Below are positions 27,482 through 37,734 of a stretch of 64,000 bases of DNA, piece by piece. Each line of letters opens with the position of its first letter. Position 1 is the stretch's first letter. Source of the stretch: Mycobacterium sp. HUMS_12744610. Its GTDB lineage: Bacteria > Actinomycetota > Actinomycetes > Mycobacteriales > Mycobacteriaceae. The stretch covers positions 744,001 through 808,000 of the forward strand of contig NZ_JBGEDP010000001.1 in NCBI RefSeq assembly GCF_041206865.1. The letters run 5' to 3'. The position numbers were made by a program, and so were the translations under genes. The notes below the pieces were generated by a model. The model saw only the letters and a list, made by a program, of their open reading frames with translations, searched no databases and was not told the origin of the DNA.

Positions 27482-30415
27482 TTAGTAGTGCGGTGAGGCC
27501 GCCGGGAACCGGTCGGTGGTCGCCGACTGCGGGTCATCTTGCCGGGGCAGCAGGTAGGCGCGAACCGCCGAACGTGGCCCGTAGGGCCGAAGTAGCTGGC
27601 TGGCCGGGCGAGTGCGTACCTGCTGCGGCCACCAGAACCAGCGCCCCAGCAGCGCGGCGACGGACGGCATCATGAATGAGCGCACGATCAGGGTGTCGAA
27701 CAGCAGACCCAGGCCGATGGTGGTGCCGACCTGCCCGACGACTTTCAAATCGCTGAATATGAACGAGGCCATGGTGGCGGCGAAGACCAGGCCCGCAGAC
27801 GTCACCACCGCACCGGTGCCGGCCATCGAGCGGATGATTCCGGTTTTCAAACCGGCACCGATTTCTTCTTTGAAACGGGACACCAGCAGCAGGTTGTAGT
27901 CGGATCCGACGGCCAGCATCAAGATGATGGACATCGCCAGCACCATCCAGTGCAGTTTGAAGCCGATGATGTCCTGCCACACCAGCACGGACAGTCCGAA
28001 CGAGGCGCCCAACGAGATCAGCACCGTGCCCACGATGGTGACCGCGGCGACCAGGCTTCGGGTGATGATCAGCATGATGATCAAAATCAGGCTGGCCGCA
28101 GCTATTGCCGCGATCATCAGGTCGTATTTGGAGCCGTCGCGCATGTCCTTGTAGACCGCGGCGGTGCCGGCAAGGTAGATCTTGGCGCCCTCCAGCGGAG
28201 TTCCCTTGATGGCTTCCTTGGCTGCGTTCTTGATCGGCTCGACGTGCGAAATGCCTTCCGGGGTCGCGGGATCCCCTTCATGGGAGATGATGAAGCGGGC
28301 CGCGTGCCCGTCCGGCGACAGGAACATCTTCAGACCGCGCTTGAAGTCGGGGTTGTCGAAGACTTCCGGCGGGATGTAGAACGAGTCGTCGTTCTTGGCG
28401 GCGTCGAAGGCCTGGCCCATGGCGGTCGAGTTTTGGCTCATCACGTCCATCTGGTCATACAGCGACGACATCGAGCTGTGCATGGTCAGCATCATTTGCT
28501 TCATGGTCGTCATGGTGGCGATCATGGGCGGCATCTGCGCCAGCATCTGCGGCATCAAGGCGTCCAGCTGAGATATGTCGCCGGCAAGATAGGTGAATTT
28601 TTCGGTGATCTGATCCAGACCGTCGAGCGCGTCGAAGAGGGATCGCAGCGACCAGCAGCCCGGGATGTCGAAGCAGTGCTTTTCCCAGTAGAAGTAGCTG
28701 CGAATCGGCCGGAAGAAATCATCGAAGTTGGCGATGTTGTCGCGCAATGTGTTTGTGACATCCAACATTTCATGCGTGAGGCCGTCCATGTGGTGGGTGA
28801 CCGCGGCCATCTGCGAGGTGATGTTGTACATGCGCTGCATGGTGTCGATGGACTGTTGCATCGCGTCGGCCTGCTTGAGCATGTCGTCCATGCGCTGGTG
28901 CATGTACTGCTGGTTTTCGACCTGCGTGGTGTTTTGCATGCTGATCTGGAACGGGATTGAGGTGTGCTCGATCGGCGTTCCCAGCGGCCGGGTGATCGCC
29001 TGGACGCGCGCGACACCCGGGATGTGGAAGACCCCCCTGGCGATCCGGTCCAACACCAGCATGCCCGCCGGGTTGCGCATGTCGTGATCGGTCTCGATCA
29101 TCAACAATTCCGGATTCATCCGGGACGCGGGGAAATGCCGTTCGGCGGCGGCGTAGCCGATATTCGCGGGGACGCTCGGGGGTAAATACAGCCGGTTGTC
29201 GTAATTGGTTTGATAACCGGGTAGGGCGAGTAGACCGATGAGGGCGATCGCGACTGACACCGCGAGAATTGGCCCGGGCCAGCGCACGATCGCGGTGCCC
29301 ACCCGTCGCCATCCCCGGGTCCGCATCTTGCGCTTAGGATCGAACAGCTTGAAGAAACTGCCGACGGTCAGGACCGCCGGACCCAAGGTCAGCGCGGCAG
29401 CAACGGCGACCAGCATCCCGACCGCACAAGGGATACCCATAGTCTGGAAATACGGAAGCCGGGTAAAGCTCAGGCAATACATCGCACCGGCAATAGTCAG
29501 GCCAGAGCCAAGGACGACGTGCGCGGTTCCGTGGAACATGGTGTAGAAGGCTTTTTCGCGGTCCTCGCCTAGGCCGCGCGCCTCTTGATATCGGCCGAGA
29601 ATAAAGATCGCATAGTCTGTCCCAGCGGCGATGGCCAACAGCACCAAAATATTAACCGCGAAGGTCGACAATCCCATGATGTTGTTGTAGGCCAGGAAAG
29701 CGACAACCCCCCGAGCCGCCATCACCTCGATCACCACCATGAACAACGTGCTGAACACGGTGATAATCGAGCGGTATACCCACAGCAACATCACGATGAT
29801 CACCACGAAGGTGATGATCGTGACCTTCTGGAGGCTCTTTTGTCCGGCCGAGTGCTGATCGGCGATCAACGCCCCAGCGCCGGTCACATAGGCCTTGACC
29901 CCCGACGGCGCAGGCACGCTGTCCACGATCTTGCGGACCGCCGCGACAGACTCGCTGGCCAGGCTCTCGCCCTGGTTACCAGCAAGATACGCCTGCACAT
30001 AGGCGGCCTTGCCGTCGGAGCTTTGCGAACCGGCGGCCGTCAGCGGATCCCCCCAGAAGTCCTGGACGTGCTGGACGTGTTTCGTGTCAGCCTCGAGTTT
30101 GCGGACGATCTGGTCGTAGAAATGGTGGGCCTCATCGCCCAGCGGCTTGTCACCTTCCAGCACGATCATGACCGCACTGTCACTGTTGAATTCGTTGAAT
30201 ACTTTGCCGATGTGCTTCATCGCTTGCATCGACGGCGCGTCCTTGGGGCTCATCGACACGGTGTGTTCTTCGGCGACCGCGTCCAGCGATGGAACCAAGA
30301 CGCTGAGGACGACGACAAGCCCCACCCAGGCAAAGACGACGGGCACCGCGAGTTTGTGGACCGTTCGCGCGAAAACCGGCATATGCGGCAGCCCTGCGGC
30401 CCGGTCATCGGTCAT
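27482..30415 (-). CDS. mmpL: MmpL-family transporter (MmpL4/5-like)
   Basis: 977 residues, intact. First membrane helix [19 protein letters not shown] (about 29-47). [19 protein letters not shown] and [19 protein letters not shown] carry the two conserved Asp-Tyr pairs in the two membrane bundles. The large second periplasmic domain has a long Met/Gln-rich helical hairpin with [20 protein letters not shown], as in MmpL4/MmpL5. It overlaps the mmpS stop by 4 bases. MmpS4/5-MmpL4/5 pairs export siderophores and can expel drugs; similar pairs export glycopeptidolipids. The exact substrate is not predictable. Confidence 0.93.
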   Translation of the reverse strand: MTDDRAAGLPHMPVFARTVHKLAVPVVFAWVGLVVVLSVLVPSLDAVAEEHTVSMSPKDAPSMQAMKHIGKVFNEFNSDSAVMIVLEGDKPLGDEAHHFYDQIVRKLEADTKHVQHVQDFWGDPLTAAGSQSSDGKAAYVQAYLAGNQGESLASESVAAVRKIVDSVPAPSGVKAYVTGAGALIADQHSAGQKSLQKVTIITFVVIIVMLLWVYRSIITVFSTLFMVVIEVMAARGVVAFLAYNNIMGLSTFAVNILVLLAIAAGTDYAIFILGRYQEARGLGEDREKAFYTMFHGTAHVVLGSGLTIAGAMYCLSFTRLPYFQTMGIPCAVGMLVAVAAALTLGPAVLTVGSFFKLFDPKRKMRTRGWRRVGTAIVRWPGPILAVSVAIALIGLLALPGYQTNYDNRLYLPPSVPANIGYAAAERHFPASRMNPELLMIETDHDMRNPAGMLVLDRIARGVFHIPGVARVQAITRPLGTPIEHTSIPFQISMQNTTQVENQQYMHQRMDDMLKQADAMQQSIDTMQRMYNITSQMAAVTHHMDGLTHEMLDVTNTLRDNIANFDDFFRPIRSYFYWEKHCFDIPGCWSLRSLFDALDGLDQITEKFTYLAGDISQLDALMPQMLAQMPPMIATMTTMKQMMLTMHSSMSSLYDQMDVMSQNSTAMGQAFDAAKNDDSFYIPPEVFDNPDFKRGLKMFLSPDGHAARFIISHEGDPATPEGISHVEPIKNAAKEAIKGTPLEGAKIYLAGTAAVYKDMRDGSKYDLMIAAIAAASLILIIMLIITRSLVAAVTIVGTVLISLGASFGLSVLVWQDIIGFKLHWMVLAMSIILMLAVGSDYNLLLVSRFKEEIGAGLKTGIIRSMAGTGAVVTSAGLVFAATMASFIFSDLKVVGQVGTTIGLGLLFDTLIVRSFMMPSVAALLGRWFWWPQQVRTRPASQLLRPYGPRSAVRAYLLPRQDDPQSATTDRFPAASPHY

Positions 30416-30831
30416 GCGGACTTCACTATGCAGAACGTTTGCGCATTCATACCCTGACTCGACCTTTCGTCCTTGACCACCTCGTCCACGATGATCCGGC
30501 AGCCGATTTGGTTGCTGTCGCCCTGCGCGACGATGTTGACGCTCACCGAGGGCAGCGTCGAGGTAACCGAGAGCGTCCAGGGCAAAGGCACGTTGCTAGC
30601 TTTCTGGGGCTGGGCATTGATGTCCAAGTAGTTGATGTTGGCCACCGTCCCCGGGGGACCATAAACCTGGTAAACCACGCGCTTGGGATTGAACGGCTTG
30701 ATCTCATCGGCGATGCCGCTGGTCATCGTCTGATCGTCGTGGACGCCGAAAAAGGTGCGAAGCCGCAGTACGCAGAAGCCCGCTACCGCCACCACCGCCA
30801 CGATGACCAGGACGATCCACATTTTCTTCAT
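30412..30831 (-). CDS. mmpS: MmpS-family membrane protein
   Basis: 139 residues from ATG 30831. One N-terminal membrane helix ([19 protein letters not shown]) is followed by an extracytoplasmic domain with the family pattern [19 protein letters not shown], then [13 protein letters not shown] and [14 protein letters not shown]. MmpS proteins are periplasmic partners of MmpL transporters, and the 4-base overlap with mmpL confirms the pair. The start was chosen because it places the helix at the very N-terminus; the frame is open further upstream. Confidence 0.92.
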   Translation of the reverse strand: MKKMWIVLVIVAVVAVAGFCVLRLRTFFGVHDDQTMTSGIADEIKPFNPKRVVYQVYGPPGTVANINYLDINAQPQKASNVPLPWTLSVTSTLPSVSVNIVAQGDSNQIGCRIIVDEVVKDERSSQGMNAQTFCIVKSA

Positions 30832-31049
30832 CGCAGCGCCAACGTGAATCCTCCCCAGCCAACCATCTCCCGCTAGTTGGGCGCCCCACCGCCCATTCGA
30901 CTGGATCGATCGCAACTTAGCGTTTGGCGCAAAGCCATTGCCGGCGGAAGGCTGCGCGGTCTCGCCTGGTTCCCGGCCATCGACAAGGTTGGCATCGTTT
31001 TCACCGGTTGCAGTTCGCCAAGCCACTGCGTCCTGGTCTCCTTTTCTGT

Positions 31050-31325
31050 TCATGAGGTTTCAGAGATGAGGCCGATGCACCTGGCGGTCAGCAGGCGGGT
31101 CAAGGCGGACGCGAAGCCCAGATTCCACTCGGGCGGAACGACTTGCGCGCCCTTTGCGTAGACATCGGTGAGCCGCTCTGGCGGGTTGGCGTCTGCCAGA
31201 GGGTGGCCACCAGCGAGTAGGCGGCCAACAGCATATCCAGTGATCCCGAACGGCCGAGCGCAGGCAACGAGCTCTCAATTGCGTCGGCGGGGATAGCGTC
31301 GCGGCGGTCCTGATCCGCTTGACCT
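31050..31325 (-). pseudogene. TetR-family regulator, C-terminal remnant with frameshift
   Basis: The minus strand reads AIPADAIESSLPALGRSGSL, then DMLLAAYSLVATLWQ. After a one-base shift near 31200, ANPPERLTDVYAKGAQVVPP and EWNLGFASALTRLLTARCIG follow to a stop at 31050. This is the ligand-domain end of a mycobacterial TetR protein. The HTH half is missing. It lies between the hydrolase and mmpS genes, so it may be the lost regulator of the mmpS-mmpL operon. The remaining sequence of 30832-31438 shows no gene. Confidence 0.5.
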
Positions 31326-31438
31326 CGACAACCCGTTCGTCGTCCACCTCGTGCTGCGACCGGCGTCTTGGTCCGCGCCGCACTTGAAGCCCTGCGCTAC
31401 TGGCTGCTCTATGTTCCACGACCTGCGCGATGGGCGGA

Positions 31439-32449
31439 TTATGCGCTGTTCTTTTCCGGCGCGGTGGTGAGATGACGGATAAACATCGCCACCTCCTCAA
31501 CCGCGCGAAGCGCATCTGGGTTGACGTCGAAACCGAGCTGGAACATGTGCATCGCCTTGTGCCACTGCTGCACCCACACTGGTACGCCGTGAGCCCGCAG
31601 CCGGTCGGCCAGCGTGAGGGTGTCATTGAGCAGCATCTCGTGGGTGCCAACCTGGAGCAAAAATGGGCCAAGGCCATGCAGATCGGCCTCCGACGGCATC
31701 ACTGGCGCCGCCCGGGTGCCGTTGACAGTACCGAAGACGTCATAGAGGAACTTCACCGTCATGAACGGAAACATCACGTCGCGATGGTCTTTGAGGGCCC
31801 GGTACTTCAGCCCCATATCCGACGACGTCAGCGGTGACATCAGCGCCTGACCCGCAGGCACCGGCAGCCCGCTGTCGCGGGCGGCCAGTGCGGTACCGGC
31901 AGCCACCATGCCACCGGCCGAATCTCCTGCTAGCACAATGCGATCCGCTGAAAAGCCGAGCGACATAACGTAGCGGTAGGCGTCGAGCCCGTCGGACACG
32001 GCATCCTCAAGGCGGGCCTGCGGGGCCAGCCGGTAACCGACATTGAATACCCGCGCGCCGGTCTCTTGGGAGAGCTTACCGACAAACCGCCGATGCGAAT
32101 TGAGACCCAAAGTCACCAGCGCCGAGCCGTGGAAGTAGACGATAACCCGGTCGGACTGGCGGGCCGTCGGGAATACCACCCACTCGGCCGGACACTGTGG
32201 CAATGCGACGGGGGTCACTTGAGTTCCCGCCGGTGGCGGCACCACGCGCAGCGGTTTGTCGATGACGTCAAGGCGTGCACGCTGCAACAGGTGAGGACTG
32301 AAACGGTTGATGACTATGCCGATGACGGTCAAGGTAGCGAGCACTGGGCGCGCGAAGATAGCCGTCAATAACGCCAGCAGGCGCGACTGCCAGCAGATGG
32401 AGCCGAAGTGGGCGCTCGCGGGCCGATCCCGCCAATCAGACGAATTCAC
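31439..32449 (-). CDS. Lip/HSL-type alpha/beta hydrolase (esterase)
   Basis: 336 residues. A hydrophobic stretch at about 24-48 may anchor the protein. The hormone-sensitive-lipase signatures are HGSA (107-110; the usual HGGG region, here altered) and GDSAGG (175-180, Ser177). GTHEMLLND supplies the acid region and HKAMHMFQLG the His. The enzyme probably hydrolyses short or medium acyl esters. It is followed by the decayed TetR and the mmpS-mmpL pair on the same strand. GGTATC and GATACTATC repeats at 32459-32492 upstream resemble the local operator set. Confidence 0.85.
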   Translation of the reverse strand: MNSSDWRDRPASAHFGSICWQSRLLALLTAIFARPVLATLTVIGIVINRFSPHLLQRARLDVIDKPLRVVPPPAGTQVTPVALPQCPAEWVVFPTARQSDRVIVYFHGSALVTLGLNSHRRFVGKLSQETGARVFNVGYRLAPQARLEDAVSDGLDAYRYVMSLGFSADRIVLAGDSAGGMVAAGTALAARDSGLPVPAGQALMSPLTSSDMGLKYRALKDHRDVMFPFMTVKFLYDVFGTVNGTRAAPVMPSEADLHGLGPFLLQVGTHEMLLNDTLTLADRLRAHGVPVWVQQWHKAMHMFQLGFDVNPDALRAVEEVAMFIRHLTTAPEKNSA

Positions 32450-32604
32450 AGAGCCAACGGTATCAGGTACCGCATGTATTAGATACTATCTGTATGGGGT
32501 CCGCTGTAACGCGCGAAGGAGTGAGGACGGTAGCGGTCTGCACGTTCGACAGACCCCTCGCGATCGGACGGGAGGGGCCCAGATCGCCGACTTCACAATG
32601 CTAG

Positions 32605-34013
32605 CCTCGAGGTTTCATGTCGTTGGGGGTTGTGACGGCGTGTAATGCACGGAAGCGCCTGTCCTGCAGGGAATTCTTGGGATTGCTGAAGTCTCAAGAT
32701 CCTCAAGCAGGAAGGCAACTCCGTAGGTGAAGCGTAACGCAGTTGGTGGGCTGGTCGTCGATGATGTCCGCGAGTCGTTGGTGACGTCATCGGGCGCGGC
32801 GATGATGAACGAGACGATCCGGGTTGCGGGCCTGGGGCTTGTCCTATCGAGGGCGCTGGGGCCGTGGCGGCTGGCGCGGGCCCGCCATGATCCGGGCAAG
32901 GTGCTGCTTGACGTGGCGATCGCGGTCGCGCTCGGTGGTGACTGTTTGGCCGATGTGGCCGCAGTCCGTGCGCAGCGCGACTTGTTCGGAGTCGTGGCCT
33001 CCGACCCGACTGTGTCTCGGTTGTTTGCGGCGTTGGCCGTCGATGACGCCACCACCGATGCTGCGGTCATGGCGCTGCGCTCGGCACACGCTGCAGCCCG
33101 TGACCGGGTCTGGTCACGGCGTCGGCCGCTGGCGGGAACACCGGGAACACGAGAGGGTGGGCAGGTCATCGTCGATATCGATGCCACCCTGGTGGCGGCG
33201 CATTCGGATAAGGAGGGCGCTGAGGCGACCCACAAGATGTCTTATGGGTTCGCCCCGATGTGCGCTTTTGTCGACCATGGCGAGCACGGCACCGGAGAAA
33301 CTCTGGCGCTGGACCTACGCCCGGAAAGGCCTCGCCGTTCAATAGTTCTGATCACATCACAGTGCTGGGCGCCGCGCTGGAACAACTGCCCGCCGCCGAG
33401 CGGGGCCAGGTGCTGGTGCGCGCCGATGCCGGCGGGGCGTCTAAAGCATTCCTGCATCACCTCACCGACGCCGGATTGCACTATTCCATCGGGTTTCCCG
33501 CTCACGGCCCTGTCCAGGCCGCGATCGAGACGATTCCCGAGCAGGCTTGGGTGGCTGCGCTCGACAGTGACGGCGCACCTCGTGAGGGTGCGCAGGTCGC
33601 CGAGCTCACCAACTGGATGCCGACCCCGGTCAAACCCACCCGTTCGCCGGCCAAGTACGGCCCCCAGGAATGGCCACGCGGGATGCGAGTCATCGCCCGC
33701 CGTGAACGTCCTCACCCCGGTGCCCAGCTACGGCTGACCGACCATAACGGCTGGCGAATCACCTGCTTTGCGACCAACACTCGCGGAACCGGCTGGACGC
33801 TGCCGACCCTGGAAGTGCGTCACCGCCAACGCGCCCGCGCCGAAGACCGTATCCGCTGTCTGAAGGACACCGGCCTGCGTAACCTGCCTTTCCACAGCTA
33901 CCGGGCCAACCGGATCTGGCTCGAAGTCGTCGCCCTGGCTGGCGACCTGATCGCCTGGACTCAAACCCTGGCCTTCGAGCGTCATCAACCCGCCCGCAGC
34001 CAAGATCGATCTC
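32605..34013 (+). mobile_element. IS1380-family remnant, different from the pair at 37.7 and 58.0 kb
   Basis: The left end may be CCTCGAGGTTTCATGTCG at 32605, similar to the CCT..TTTCA ends of the intact IS1380 copies. The right end is missing: the transposase frame runs directly into an IS5-family start codon at 34014. Confidence 0.5.
32727..34013 (+). pseudogene. IS1380-family transposase, frameshifted and truncated
   Basis: The first frame has SDPTVSRLFAALAVDD and VIVDIDATLVAAHSDKEGAE, which includes the first catalytic Asp. At about 33320 one G appears lost in ctacgcccggaaaggcctcg, and the next frame continues SPFNSSDHITVLGAALEQLP, VLVRADAGGASKAFLHHL (second Asp) and VRHRQRARAEDRIRCLKDTG (Glu). 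It ends at LAFERHQPARSQD, about 60-70 residues short of a full IS1380 transposase, at the start of the IS5-family sequence. It is not functional. Confidence 0.8.
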
Positions 34014-34350
34014 GTGACACGGACGGGTGTGATTTGTGATGAGTTTTGGGCGGTGGTCGAGCCGTTGATGCCGTCGCATGACGGTAAGCGAGGCAACAGG
34101 TTTCGTGATCACCGGCTGATCCTGGAAGCGATCGCCTGGCATTTTCGCACAGGATGCCCGTGGCGGGACCTGCCCGCCGAATTCGGGCCGTGGCAAACAG
34201 TGTGGAAACGCCATCACCGGTGGTCGCTGGACGGCACGTACGACGAGATGTTCGCCCGGGTCGCGGCCTCGTTCGGGTTCGACGCCGACGTGCACGCCGA
34301 CATCGAAAAGCTGTTATCAGTCGATTCGACCAACGTGCGTGCCCATCAAC

Positions 34351-35825
34351 GGCTCTTCGTAATTCAGAGTGCATTGACAAGTTGGTGGAGTGCTCCGCTG
34401 TGTAGTAGTGAGCGCCAACGGTAGTGGGTGAGGTTGCGGAATCCGAGGGCGTTGCGGCGCAATGCTTCCAGGCGGCCGTTGATGGCCTCGGTGGGTCCGT
34501 TGGAGACGTGGTGGTCGAAGAAGGCCAGGATGTCGGCGCGGCGGCGCGATAGCGTGCGGCCGAGTTGGGCGATCTCCTCCAATCCGGCGGGTACGCCGCG
34601 CCGTATCGACTCGATCAGCCTGGTCATTGCCTTCTTGCCGTGACGTCGGTTCGGGTCGGCGTAGGCGGCGATGATCTTCTGATAGATCAGCCAGGCGACC
34701 TTGACGGCGAGATGGTCGTCGCCGTCGAGCACCTCGGTCAGCCGGGTGTATTGGCGTGGGGAGAGCAGCTGCAGGCGGGTTCGGGCGATGCGCCGGATCC
34801 CATAGAGCGGGTCACCGGTGTGTCCGCGCCGACCCAGGGTCTGCTGCTGGATGCGTTGGCGGATCAGGTCGAGCTTGGTCCCGGCCAAAGCCACAACGTG
34901 GAAGGGGTCCATCACGGTGACCGCGTCCGGGATGACCTCGGTGGCGGCGGTCTTGTAGCCGGCGAACCCGTCCATCGCAATGACCTCCACGGCCCGGGCA
35001 AAGTCGGTGGGTTGGGCGGCCAACCACGTGGCCAGTGCGGTCGCTGAGCGTCCTTCGACCAGGTCGAGCAGGCGTGCCGGGCCGGTCTGGTCGTGGGTAG
35101 GCGTGAGGTCGATGATCAGCGTGACGAACCCCTCTGTGCCGCGACGCCGAGGCGCCCAGCGATGCTCATCGACACCGATCACCGTCACCCCGGCCAGCCG
35201 ATCCGGCCCGGTTGTGGCGATCAGGCCGGCGGTCGCACGCATCGCGATGGAGCTGACAGTATGCCAGGACACCCCGAGTTCGGCGGCGATCGCCGAAATG
35301 GTGGTGCGGTCGATCATCAACCGCCGCAATACATACCGGGCACAGCGCCGCGTCGTCGATGAGCGCGGGGCCGCCAACTTGCCCAGATCCTGGTTGAACA
35401 CTGCCCGCCCACACGCTGGCGTTGTGCAGCGGTAGCGAGGTAGGGCACCCTGCAGCACCAGCGGGTAGCCGGCCACCGGCAGATCCGTCAACGGCCGAGT
35501 CACAGTGTCGCGGTAGCGGCCCTCCCGGCCGCAGTCCGGACACCTGGCGTCACAGGCCACCGGCCTGCAGAAGATCGTCGTCGTCTTCTCGTCGACCGCG
35601 GCGTCGGTGATCGTCACCCCCAACTCGATGGTGCGCATGATCGTGTCGGCAACAACCGACGGCGGGCAGGCAGTAGCCTCAGGCAAGGGTCACCTCGGTG
35701 GTGTTGGTGAAGCGGCGTGTAGGAACCTGAATCGTCACCCACCGAGGCCCCACCTCAGCTCAACGACACGAACCCCCACCGCGGATATCCGCCAACCACT
35801 GCTGCACGCTCATTTCCGCAGAGCC
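34351..35825 (-). mobile_element. ISL3-family element with 8-bp target duplication
   Basis: A 1475-bp element. The inverted ends are GGCTCTTCGTAATTCAGAGT on the left and GGCTCTGCGGAAATGAGCGT read inward from the right. CCATCAAC is repeated at 34343-34350 and 35826-35833. Removing the element and one repeat restores the VRAHQHSAGARSD reading of the IS5-family transposase. The 8-bp duplication is typical of ISL3. Confidence 0.92.
34364..35686 (-). CDS. ISL3-family transposase
   Basis: 440 residues, intact. The N-terminal zinc-binding part has CDARCPDCGREGRYRDT and RYRCTTPACGRAVF. An HTH follows (AIAAELGVSWHTVSSIAM). The DDE core has VTVIGVDEHRWAPRRRG (Asp), VIAMDGFAGYKTA (Asp) and, near the end, FDHHVSNGPTEAINGRLEAL (Glu). 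LRRNALGFRNLTHYRWRSLL is the family's closing motif. The element looks recently inserted, with clean ends and target repeats. Confidence 0.92.
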   Translation of the reverse strand: MPEATACPPSVVADTIMRTIELGVTITDAAVDEKTTTIFCRPVACDARCPDCGREGRYRDTVTRPLTDLPVAGYPLVLQGALPRYRCTTPACGRAVFNQDLGKLAAPRSSTTRRCARYVLRRLMIDRTTISAIAAELGVSWHTVSSIAMRATAGLIATTGPDRLAGVTVIGVDEHRWAPRRRGTEGFVTLIIDLTPTHDQTGPARLLDLVEGRSATALATWLAAQPTDFARAVEVIAMDGFAGYKTAATEVIPDAVTVMDPFHVVALAGTKLDLIRQRIQQQTLGRRGHTGDPLYGIRRIARTRLQLLSPRQYTRLTEVLDGDDHLAVKVAWLIYQKIIAAYADPNRRHGKKAMTRLIESIRRGVPAGLEEIAQLGRTLSRRRADILAFFDHHVSNGPTEAINGRLEALRRNALGFRNLTHYRWRSLLHSGALHQLVNAL

Positions 35826-36483
35826 CCATCAACACTCGGCGGGCGCCCGTTCGGACACGTTGTGCACAGGGGGCACTGTCGAATTCGAATTACAAGAAAT
35901 CTGCCGATGAGCCCGACGATCATGCGATCGGGCGTTCCCGCGGCGGGCTGACCACCAAGATCCACGCGCTGACTGATCCTCGCGAAGCTCCCGTGGCGGT
36001 CCGGCTCACCGCCGGCCAAGCCGGCGACAACCCGCAATTGATGGCGCTGCTCGATGATTACGCCGCGACATGCAGGGATTCAGACCAGTCCGCTGACGAT
36101 TTCCGGTTGCTCGCCGACAAGGCGTATTCGCATCCGAGCACCCGTACCCAATTGCGTTCCCGCAGAATCAAGCACACGATTCCCGAACGTCGAGATCAGA
36201 TCGACCGCCGCAAGGCCAAGGGATCCGCCGGCGGCCGCCCACCGGCGTTCGACGCCGAGATCTACGCGCTGCGCAACACCGTCGAACGTGGCTTCAATCG
36301 GCTCAAGCAGTGGCGCGGCATCGCGACCCGCTACGACAAGTACGCCCTAACATACCTCGGCGGTGTACTGCTGGCCTGCGCCGTGATCCATTCGATGGCT
36401 TTATCTGCGGTGGAGCTTGCCTGTCTCAAGTAGCAGATCCTCATCTGCGTTGATACACCGGGCGTTCGGTCGTCGCTATCTTG

Positions 36484-37625
36484 TCAAAGCGACCTCGAAA
36501 TAATCTCTTTCATTATTTCGTTAGACCCCGCGTAGATTTTCTGTACTCGCTGATCAACCCAGAGACGCGAAATCGGATATTCCGTCATGTATCCGTACCC
36601 GCCGTGCAGCTGCAGGCAGTCGTCGAGGACTTTCATCGCCCGTTCCGTCGTCCACCATTTGGCCATCGCGACAGTTTGCACGTCGAGCTGGCCCTGGAGG
36701 TGTAGGCAGATGCAGTGGTCGAGGAATACTCGCGCAATCCTTGTTTCAGTGGCCGCTTCGGCCAGGGTGAACTTGGTGTTCTGGAACCCGAAGATCGTTC
36801 GTCCGAAGGCCTCTCGTTCGCGCGTGTATTTGACCGTCTGCTGCAAGGCCAATTCCATGGCGGCAACCGCTCCGACCGCAACGATTAGTCGCTCCTGCGG
36901 CAGTTGCGTCATCAGCTGGATGAAACCTTGCCCCTCGGTGTCGCCTAGCAGATGCGTCTTGGGGACGCGCACGCCGTCGAAAAACAATTCAGATGTGTCC
37001 TGACCGCGCTGACCTATTTTGCTGAGGACTCGTCCTCTCCGGAACCCGGGGCGATCGGCTTCCACGACAATCAGCGAAATACCGTTGGCACCTTGAGTAT
37101 GTCGGTCTTGGCCACGACGACAATGAGATCGGCTTGCTGACCATTGGTGATGAACGTCTTCGAGCCGGTGATGACGTACTCGTCCCCATCGAGGACGGCG
37201 CGCGTCTTCACGCTTTGAAGATCAGATCCGGTTCCGGCCTCCGTCATCGCAATGGCACCGATCAATTCGCCCGACGCCATCTTGGGCAGCCACTGCCTTT
37301 TCAGGTCTTCCCGGGCGTAGTGCAGGATGTAGTGTGCGACGATGCCGCTGTGCAGGCCGGCGCCCCACGAACTGTCCCCGATTCGAGCTTGCTCTTCGAG
37401 CAGAACTGCCTCGTGTGCGAATGTCCCGCCGCCGCCGCCGTATTCGACCGGCATCGACATGCACAGCAGGCCCAGCTCGCCTGCTCGTTCCCACACCGCC
37501 CGGTCGACATGGTGTTGCTCGGCGAAGCGCTCTGAGTGGGGTGCAATCTCAGTGGCAACGAACTTTGCGGCGAGATCACGAAGCGCTTCCAATTCCGGGT
37601 TGAGCCAGGGTGAGGCGGCTGTCAT
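36484..37625 (-). pseudogene. Acyl-CoA dehydrogenase (FadE), split by a single frameshift
   Basis: The first frame from ATG 37625 contains the N-terminal helical domain and the flavin loop IAMTEAGTGSDLQSVKTRAV, then KTFITNGQQADLIVVVAKTD. Near 37100 the frame shifts by one base; the other frame continues TQGANGISLIVVEADRPGF and includes SELFFDGVRVPKTHLLG, the C-terminal helices and GYGYMTEYPISRLW. Joined, the gene encodes about 380 residues, normal for the family. As sequenced the first frame stops at 37071. It could be a sequencing error; otherwise the gene is dead. Confidence 0.85.
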
Positions 37626-37701
37626 AGGGAGGCGTCCTTTCGGTTAGCTGCCGTGAGATATCCCGCATTAGTGCTTTGCACAAGCATAATCTTTCAAACT
37701 G

Positions 37702-37734
37702 TTAATTGGTGAACGAGTCTGATATGGGCGGAGG
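37702..37734 (-). pseudogene. Orphaned 3' end of the transglutaminase-like gene
   Basis: After the GAGG target duplication the minus strand reads CCG CCC ATA TCA GAC TCG TTC ACC AAT TAA, in frame with GAA CCT at the other IS border. It is the native C-terminus PPISDSFTN displaced by 1.7 kb. Confidence 0.7.

Larger units (their letters stand above)
34014..36433 (+). pseudogene. IS5-family transposase, third copy, interrupted by ISL3
   Basis: GTG 34014 starts TRTGVICDEFWAVVEPLMPS, clearly related to but diverged from the tandem copies at 15.1-17.1 kb. The frame is cut after VRAHQ at 34350 by an ISL3 element and resumes at 35834 with HSAGARSDTL. The second frame (NYKKSADEPDDHAIGRS onward) runs to 36433. 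The A4 of the slippery run has changed to ACA, leaving ACAGGGGGC, so frameshifting may be impaired. The C-terminus reads VIHSMALSAVELACLK instead of ending in the terminal repeat. Neither 16-bp end is recognisable, so the copy looks immobile. Confidence 0.8.

Noticed and set aside
30877..31161. Possible plus-strand small gene upstream of mmpS
   Set aside because: Runs antisense to the TetR remnant and the mmpS leader; no similarity recognised.
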